Origin: Gilichinskyi gelida
Lineage (GTDB): Bacteria > Acidobacteriota > Thermoanaerobaculia > Gp7-AA8
Assembly: GCA_038040385.1 (NCBI GenBank)
Contig: JBBPII010000008.1
Span: 1-64,000, forward strand
Reading direction: 5' to 3'
DNA: 64,000 nt
Shown piece after piece: positions 57,384-64,000 of this stretch. Numbering within the stretch: position 1 is the stretch's first letter; each line of letters begins with the position of its first letter. The notes beneath the pieces are model-generated. The model was not told where the DNA came from. It saw only the letters and a program-made list of their open reading frames with translations, and made no database searches. The position numbers were made by a program, and so were the translations under genes.

Positions 57384-57802
57384 AGGAATTGGTAGTCGAT
57401 GCGAGCGTGGCCTTCAAATGGTTCTCCAAGGAAGTCCATTCGGCAGCGGCCTCGCGCCTGTTCGACGGCGAAGCTGTTCTGTGCGCGCCTGACCTCATCG
57501 GTCCGGAGCTGGGAAATGCTCTCTGGAAAAAGATTCGCCGCGCAGAGATCACAGCCGCTGACGCCATCGAGATCATCGGAGCCTTCGGCCGGATCGGCGT
57601 GGAGATCTACCCAACCGCCGTGCTACTTCCTTCCGCTCTGAAGCTAGCCGTCAATCTCGATTGCACTGTCTACGACTGTCTCTACCTGGCATTGGCCGTG
57701 GCGAAAAACTGCGCGCTCGTCACCGCCGATCAGAGGCTCTATTCCGCCGCAAGGGCAACCGCTCTCGCAACGAACATCCGCTGGGTCGACGACGAATTGT
57801 GA
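57380..57802 (+). CDS. VapC-family PIN-domain toxin
   Basis: 140 residues. PIN acidic residues lie in VVDASVAFKWF, GPELGNALWKK, YDCLYLALAVAKN and TADQRLYSA. It is an RNase toxin coupled to the upstream antitoxin. The subtype differs from the first pair at 47.4 kb, so the window holds two unrelated toxin-antitoxin modules. Confidence 0.92.
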   Translation: MKELVVDASVAFKWFSKEVHSAAASRLFDGEAVLCAPDLIGPELGNALWKKIRRAEITAADAIEIIGAFGRIGVEIYPTAVLLPSALKLAVNLDCTVYDCLYLALAVAKNCALVTADQRLYSAARATALATNIRWVDDEL

Positions 57803-57835
57803 GAGCGGCGGTTTCCGCCGCCGCTCCCAGACGCG

Positions 57836-58225
57836 TCAGTGATTGAGAAGCTCGGGCGGAACCTTGCCGCCGTTCGCGGCGAGCTTCTTCATGACCTCTT
57901 TGTGCAGCCAGATGTTCATGGCCGCGGAATCGCTCGTGTTGCCGGTGTAGTGCAGGTCGGCCGCGAGGTCCTTGCGGGCCTCGATGCTGCTGTCCATGCC
58001 GAGCAGCTTCATCATGTCGACGATGGAGTGCTTCCAGTCGAGCTTCTGCTTGCTGTCGGCGGCAAGTTTGTCGAGGGTTACCGCGACGTCGACCTCCGTG
58101 GCCGCTGCTGTCGCGCTCGGCGTAACCACCCCTCCACCGGGCGCGGCCGGCGCCGCATCGTGCGGACGCTGCGCTACGGCCGCGCTGTGAAAGATCTTGT
58201 TCATCAGATCGCTGAACATGCCCAT
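57836..58225 (-). CDS. DUF3597 domain protein
   Basis: 129 residues with AAGGAG before ATG 58225. It starts MGMFSDLMNKIF, followed by an Ala/Pro linker and the conserved DWKHSIVDMMKLLGMDSSIEAR and YTGNTSDSAAMNIWLHKEVM block of DUF3597. Function unknown; the family is small and cytoplasmic. Confidence 0.88.
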   Translation of the reverse strand: MGMFSDLMNKIFHSAAVAQRPHDAAPAAPGGGVVTPSATAAATEVDVAVTLDKLAADSKQKLDWKHSIVDMMKLLGMDSSIEARKDLAADLHYTGNTSDSAAMNIWLHKEVMKKLAANGGKVPPELLNH

Positions 58226-58320
58226 GTGTCGTTCTCCTTCAACGGATGACTACTGCAAGCGCACGTCCAGAAACTGCTGCTGAGCTCCTATCTTGTTACC
58301 CTGACGCGGGAGTGGCACGC

Positions 58321-59226
58321 GTGAGACTGTCGGTCATCATCCCGTCGCTGAATCAAGGACGATTCATCGAGCAGACCATCCGCTCGATCGTCGAACAGGA
58401 TGCGGACGTCGAGCTGATCGTCGTCGACGGCGGATCGGCCGACGCCACCGCGGACATCATCAAGAAGTACGAACCGCGCATCGCGCACTGCATCAGCGAG
58501 CCCGATGACGGACAGGCAGACGCGATCAACAAGGGACTCCGCAAAGCGAGCGGCGACGTCGTCACCTGGTTCAGCGCCGACGACATCTACGCGAACGGCA
58601 TCTTCGCCGCCGTCGCCGACGCGTGCCGCCGGAACCCGCGCGCGATCTACACGGCGCCGGTGGCGAACTTCCATTCACCGCGGCGGCAGGCGTTGATCCG
58701 GCCGCGCGGGCTGTCGGTCGACAACGTCGTGCAGTACTGGACGCGCCTCTCGCTCTGGCACGATCCGGGACTCTTTTGGTCGCGCGCGGTGGTCGACGCC
58801 GTCGGCGAGCTCGATGCGTCGCTGCAGTACGCGTTCGACTACGACTATCTCGTCCGCGCTCTGCAACGCTTTCCCGTCGAGTACGTCGACCACGTCGCCG
58901 CCGGCTTCCGCCTGCATCGAGCGTCGAAGACCATCTCGCAGACGGAGTCGATGATGGCGGAGACCGCCGCCGTCAGCCGCCGCTACTGGCATCTGGTGAA
59001 GGATCTCGACCGCGCCGGCTTCGAGCGCGCGGAGTTCGAGGCCCGCGTGCGCCGCGCATTTTCCAAACTGGTGCGCTTCCGGCGCGACGGGCTGACGCTC
59101 CTCGGGCAAGTCGTCCGCGAGCGCCCGCTGACGGCTTTGCTTCGGCTGGCGGCTCTCGGCCCCATCGTCTTTTTCGAGCGCCTGCGGCGCGCTCTGGGCG
59201 CGAAGCTCATAGACTTGGATCGATGA
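58321..59226 (+). CDS. Family 2 glycosyltransferase
   Basis: 301 residues from GTG 58321 (GGGAG upstream), chosen because the GT2 fold starts at once with RLSVIIPSLNQGRFIEQTI. VVDGGSADATADIIKKY, EPDDGQADAINKGL and the metal-binding SADD in WFSADDIY are present. It transfers an unknown sugar, probably to an envelope glycan. The stop overlaps the next gene's ATG. Confidence 0.88.
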   Translation: MRLSVIIPSLNQGRFIEQTIRSIVEQDADVELIVVDGGSADATADIIKKYEPRIAHCISEPDDGQADAINKGLRKASGDVVTWFSADDIYANGIFAAVADACRRNPRAIYTAPVANFHSPRRQALIRPRGLSVDNVVQYWTRLSLWHDPGLFWSRAVVDAVGELDASLQYAFDYDYLVRALQRFPVEYVDHVAAGFRLHRASKTISQTESMMAETAAVSRRYWHLVKDLDRAGFERAEFEARVRRAFSKLVRFRRDGLTLLGQVVRERPLTALLRLAALGPIVFFERLRRALGAKLIDLDR

Positions 59227-60263
59227 AAACGCTGCTTTGCCTTCTCCTTTTCGCCTGCCCCGCCTTCGCGCAACTGCGCCCCGTCAACACCTTCTCCATC
59301 GTGGCGCGCGATCCGAAGACGGGCGAGATCGGCGTTGCGGTGCAATCGCACTGGTTCGCGGTCGGACAGATCGTGCCGTGGGCGGAGGCGGGCGTGGGGG
59401 CCGTGGCGACGCAGAGTTTCGTCGATCCCTCGTACGGCCAGCTCGGACTCGACCTGCTGCGCGCCGGCAAGAGCGCGCCCGAGTCGCTGAAGGGCCTGCT
59501 CGCCGCGGATGCGGCGTGCGACGTGCGGCAGGTGGCGATGGTTGACGCCGGCGGCGCCGTCGCTTCGTTCACCGGCGCCCGCGACATTCAGGCGGCGGGC
59601 GGCATCGCCGCGGGCGGCGTTTCGGCGCAGATCGCCTGCGGCACCGCGGGCGGCGCGCTGAGCGTCGGCCGCGACTACGCCGTGCAGGCCAATCTGATGG
59701 CCAACGACAAAGTGTGGCCGGCGATGGCCAAGGCGTACGCCGAGGGAACGGGCGACATCGCCGATCGCATGCTGGCGGCGCTCGACGCGGCGCAATCCGC
59801 CGGCGGCGACATCCGCGGCAAGCAGTCGGCGGCGCTCATCGTCGTCGCCGGAAAGTCGACCGGAAAGCGCTGGCGCGACGAAGTATTCAACCTCCGCGTC
59901 GACGATCACCCGCAGCCGCTCGCGGAGCTGCGGCGGCTCGTCGCGCTGCAGCGCGCGTACAACCACATGAACGCCGGCGACCTGGCGACCGAGCACAACG
60001 ACAACGAGGGCGCGCTGCGCGAATACAGCGCCGCGGAGAAGATCGCCGCGACGACAGCCGGCATCCCGCAGAGCCGCCACGCCGAGATGATCTACTGGCA
60101 CGCCGTGGCGCTGGTGAACATGAAGCGCGTCGACGAGGCGCTACCGCTCTTCGCCCGCGCCTTCGCCATGGAGCCCGGCTGGCGGGAGCTCACCCCGCGG
60201 CTGCCGAAGTCGGGACTGCTGCCGGACGACGCAAAGCTCATCGAGCGGATTACTCACGCCGGT

Positions 60264-60269
<6 letters not shown>
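59223..60269 (+). CDS. Secreted DUF1028 protein with C-terminal TPR-like region
   Basis: 348 residues with signal peptide MKTLLCLLLFACPAFAQ. After cleavage the chain reads LRPVNTFSIVARDPKTGEIGVAVQSH, the start of DUF1028, an Ntn-hydrolase-like fold; GVGAVATQSFVDPSYG is also typical. The C-terminal ~110 residues are helical TPR-like repeats. The enzymatic activity is unknown. Overlaps the upstream GT2 stop and ends convergent with a kinase gene. Confidence 0.85.
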
Positions 60270-62723
<2,454 letters not shown>

Positions 62724-62773
62724 GGACGTGTTCGGCCATCATAGCCGCCGATGCGCAGGTCTAAACTTCACCC

Positions 62774-63334
62774 GTGATCGCAGCCGTCATCCTCGCCGCC
62801 GGCGAATCGAAGCGTTTCGGCAAGATCAAGCAACTCCTCCTTCTGGATCGCGTGCTGGAGAACGTCCGCGCGGCGAGGCTCGACGACGTGGTCGTCGTCC
62901 TCGGCGCGCATGCCGAGGAGATCCGGAGCGCGGTGCGCTTCGAAGACGAGCGCGTGGTCGTCAACGACGACTACGCGCAGGGCATGAGCACCTCGATTCA
63001 GGCCGGCCTGCGCGCGCTGCCCGTCGAGGCCGAGGCGGCCATGATCGTCCTCGGCGACCAGCCGTTCGTCGCGCCGGCGACCATGGACCTCCTCATCGAC
63101 GAGTACCAGCGGGCGCGGCCGCCTGCGGTCGTCCCGACGGTGGACGGCGTCCGCGGGAACCCGGTGATCATCGCCAGAGCGCTGTTCGGCGAGCTGATGG
63201 AGCTGCGCGGCGACGCCGGCTTCCGGACCATCGCCGCGCGGCACGCCGTTCTGGAGGTACCGGTCGCCGATCGCGGGGTCCTGATGGACGTCGATACGCC
63301 CTCGGATCTCGCCCGGGTACGCGAATTGCGCTAG
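62774..63334 (+). CDS. MobA-like nucleotidyltransferase (molybdenum cofactor type)
   Basis: 186 residues from GTG 62774. The N-terminal VILAAGESKRFGKIKQLL is the nucleotide-binding motif of MobA/MocA-type transferases that attach GMP or CMP to molybdopterin, and LGDQPFVAP is the metal motif. It is more like the MocA/CoxC branch (LAAGxSxRFG) than MobA. The modBC transporter lies 45 kb away. Start is short by a few residues compared with relatives. Confidence 0.85.
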   Translation: MIAAVILAAGESKRFGKIKQLLLLDRVLENVRAARLDDVVVVLGAHAEEIRSAVRFEDERVVVNDDYAQGMSTSIQAGLRALPVEAEAAMIVLGDQPFVAPATMDLLIDEYQRARPPAVVPTVDGVRGNPVIIARALFGELMELRGDAGFRTIAARHAVLEVPVADRGVLMDVDTPSDLARVRELR

Positions 63335-63344
63335 AAAACGGCGG

Positions 63345-64000
63345 ATGAAGCTGCCTGGAAAGCGCATCGCGGTGGAGCGTCTCCGCCAAAGCGAGGAGAT
63401 GTTCCGTCTTCTCGTGGAGAGCGTGAAGGATTACGCCATTTTCGTGCTCGATCCGGACGGTCACGTCCTGACCTGGAACGACGGGGCGCAGCGGATCAAG
63501 CAGTACAAGTTCGAGGAGATCCGCGGCAAGCACTTCTCCGTCTTCTATCCCGAAGTTGACAAACGCGCCCAGAAGCCGGAGCGCGAGCTCGCCACGGCCA
63601 TCCGCGAGGGGCGTATCGAGGACGAAGGCTGGCGCATCCGCAAGGACGGCACCCGGTTCTGGGCCAACGTGGTCATCACCGCGCTGTTCGACGAGACGGG
63701 CGTCCTGCGCGGCTTCGCCAAAGTGACGCGCGACATGACGACGCGCAAAGAGGCGGAAGAGGCGCGCCGCGCGCTGCTCGAGCAGCGCGAAGCGCGCGTG
63801 GAGGCGGAGGAGCAGAAGCGCAGCGCCGAGGCGTCGTACCGCGCGGCGCAGGAAGCGAACCGCGCCAAAGACGAGTTCCTCATGACCCTCTCCCACGAGC
63901 TGCGCACGCCGATGACAGCCATCCTGGGCTGGGCGCGCATGCTTCCGAACATGGACCGTAGCCACCCGTCGTTCGGTGAAGCCATCGCCGCCATCGGCCG
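63345..64000 (+). CDS. PAS-domain sensor histidine kinase, cut by window end
   Basis: The first ~218 residues are visible. A PAS domain (VESVKDYAIFVLDPDGHVLTWN ... GFAKVTRDMTTRKEAE) is followed by a coiled-coil linker and the HisKA start (KDEFLMTLSHELRTPMTAILGW, phospho-His in SHELRTP). The ATPase domain lies beyond the window. No membrane helix is seen, so it is probably cytoplasmic. Confidence 0.92.
   Translation, partial: MKLPGKRIAVERLRQSEEMFRLLVESVKDYAIFVLDPDGHVLTWNDGAQRIKQYKFEEIRGKHFSVFYPEVDKRAQKPERELATAIREGRIEDEGWRIRKDGTRFWANVVITALFDETGVLRGFAKVTRDMTTRKEAEEARRALLEQREARVEAEEQKRSAEASYRAAQEANRAKDEFLMTLSHELRTPMTAILGWARMLPNMDRSHPSFGEAIAAIG

Overview
The window looks like a draft-assembly contig from a high-GC member of the Acidobacteriota. 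The main pointers are a secreted VWFA-related protein of the type common in that phylum, several Ser/Thr kinases fused to TPR or TolB-like domains, secreted S9 and amidohydrolase proteins, and many dispersed hairpin repeats. This is inferred from gene style only; there is no rRNA or phylogenetic marker tree. The first ~200 bases and the poly-G stretch with ten Ns near 14.2-14.4 kb look like assembly or sequencing artefacts.

Layout. 0.2-6.6 kb: a partial gene, uvrA, a REP-associated transposase (RAYT) between inverted REP hairpins, two hypothetical genes and a short zinc alcohol dehydrogenase. 6.65-8.16 kb: a lower-GC two-gene insert bounded by a ~70-bp duplication of the overlapping tails of the dehydrogenase and S9 peptidase genes. 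8.2-16.6 kb: S9 peptidase, stand-alone LigD polymerase domain, VWFA protein, M15-like peptidase, hemerythrin, a frameshifted lipoprotein, a degenerate Fic/Doc protein and an H1-like basic protein. 16.7-23.5 kb: modBC (no modA), an endonuclease VIII-like glycosylase and a large Lhr-type helicase, all on the minus strand and overlapping. 23.6-30.1 kb: metallo-beta-lactamase protein, amidohydrolase, glycosyltransferase, Wzt/Wzm O-antigen-type exporter and FHA protein. 30.2-40.1 kb: M49-like peptidase, acyl-CoA dehydrogenase with a FadR-like operator, folE, methyltransferase, AAA ATPase, Spy-like protein, lepB, a rhodanese with an in-frame TGA (candidate selenoprotein), and a lytic transglycosylase. 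40.2-43.8 kb: PilZ / histidine kinase / PilZ signalling block with a 29-codon small ORF. 43.8-50.4 kb: CoA-transferase, tRNA-Gln, then a patchy accessory zone (truncated glycosyltransferase, a Phd-VapC pair, a broken sigma54-activator tail, ArsR plus a triple AHSA1 protein plus DoxX). 50.5-64 kb: three large Ser/Thr kinases interleaved with small hypothetical genes, a VapBC pair, DUF3597, glycosyltransferase, DUF1028, a MobA-like nucleotidyltransferase and a PAS histidine kinase cut by the window end.

Three classes of small repeat shape the window. The first is RAYT-linked REP hairpins with GTCCC-type loops. The second is a six-copy family of long hairpins built on CTGAGCGAAGCGAAGGATC, which supplies stop codons and a 35-codon in-frame insert in lhr. 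The third is heptanucleotide tandem arrays placed at gene ends. The two most interesting observations are the rhodanese in which TGA replaces the second Cys of a Tyr-Cys-x-Cys motif, and the insertion that duplicated two overlapping gene tails so that both genes stayed intact.
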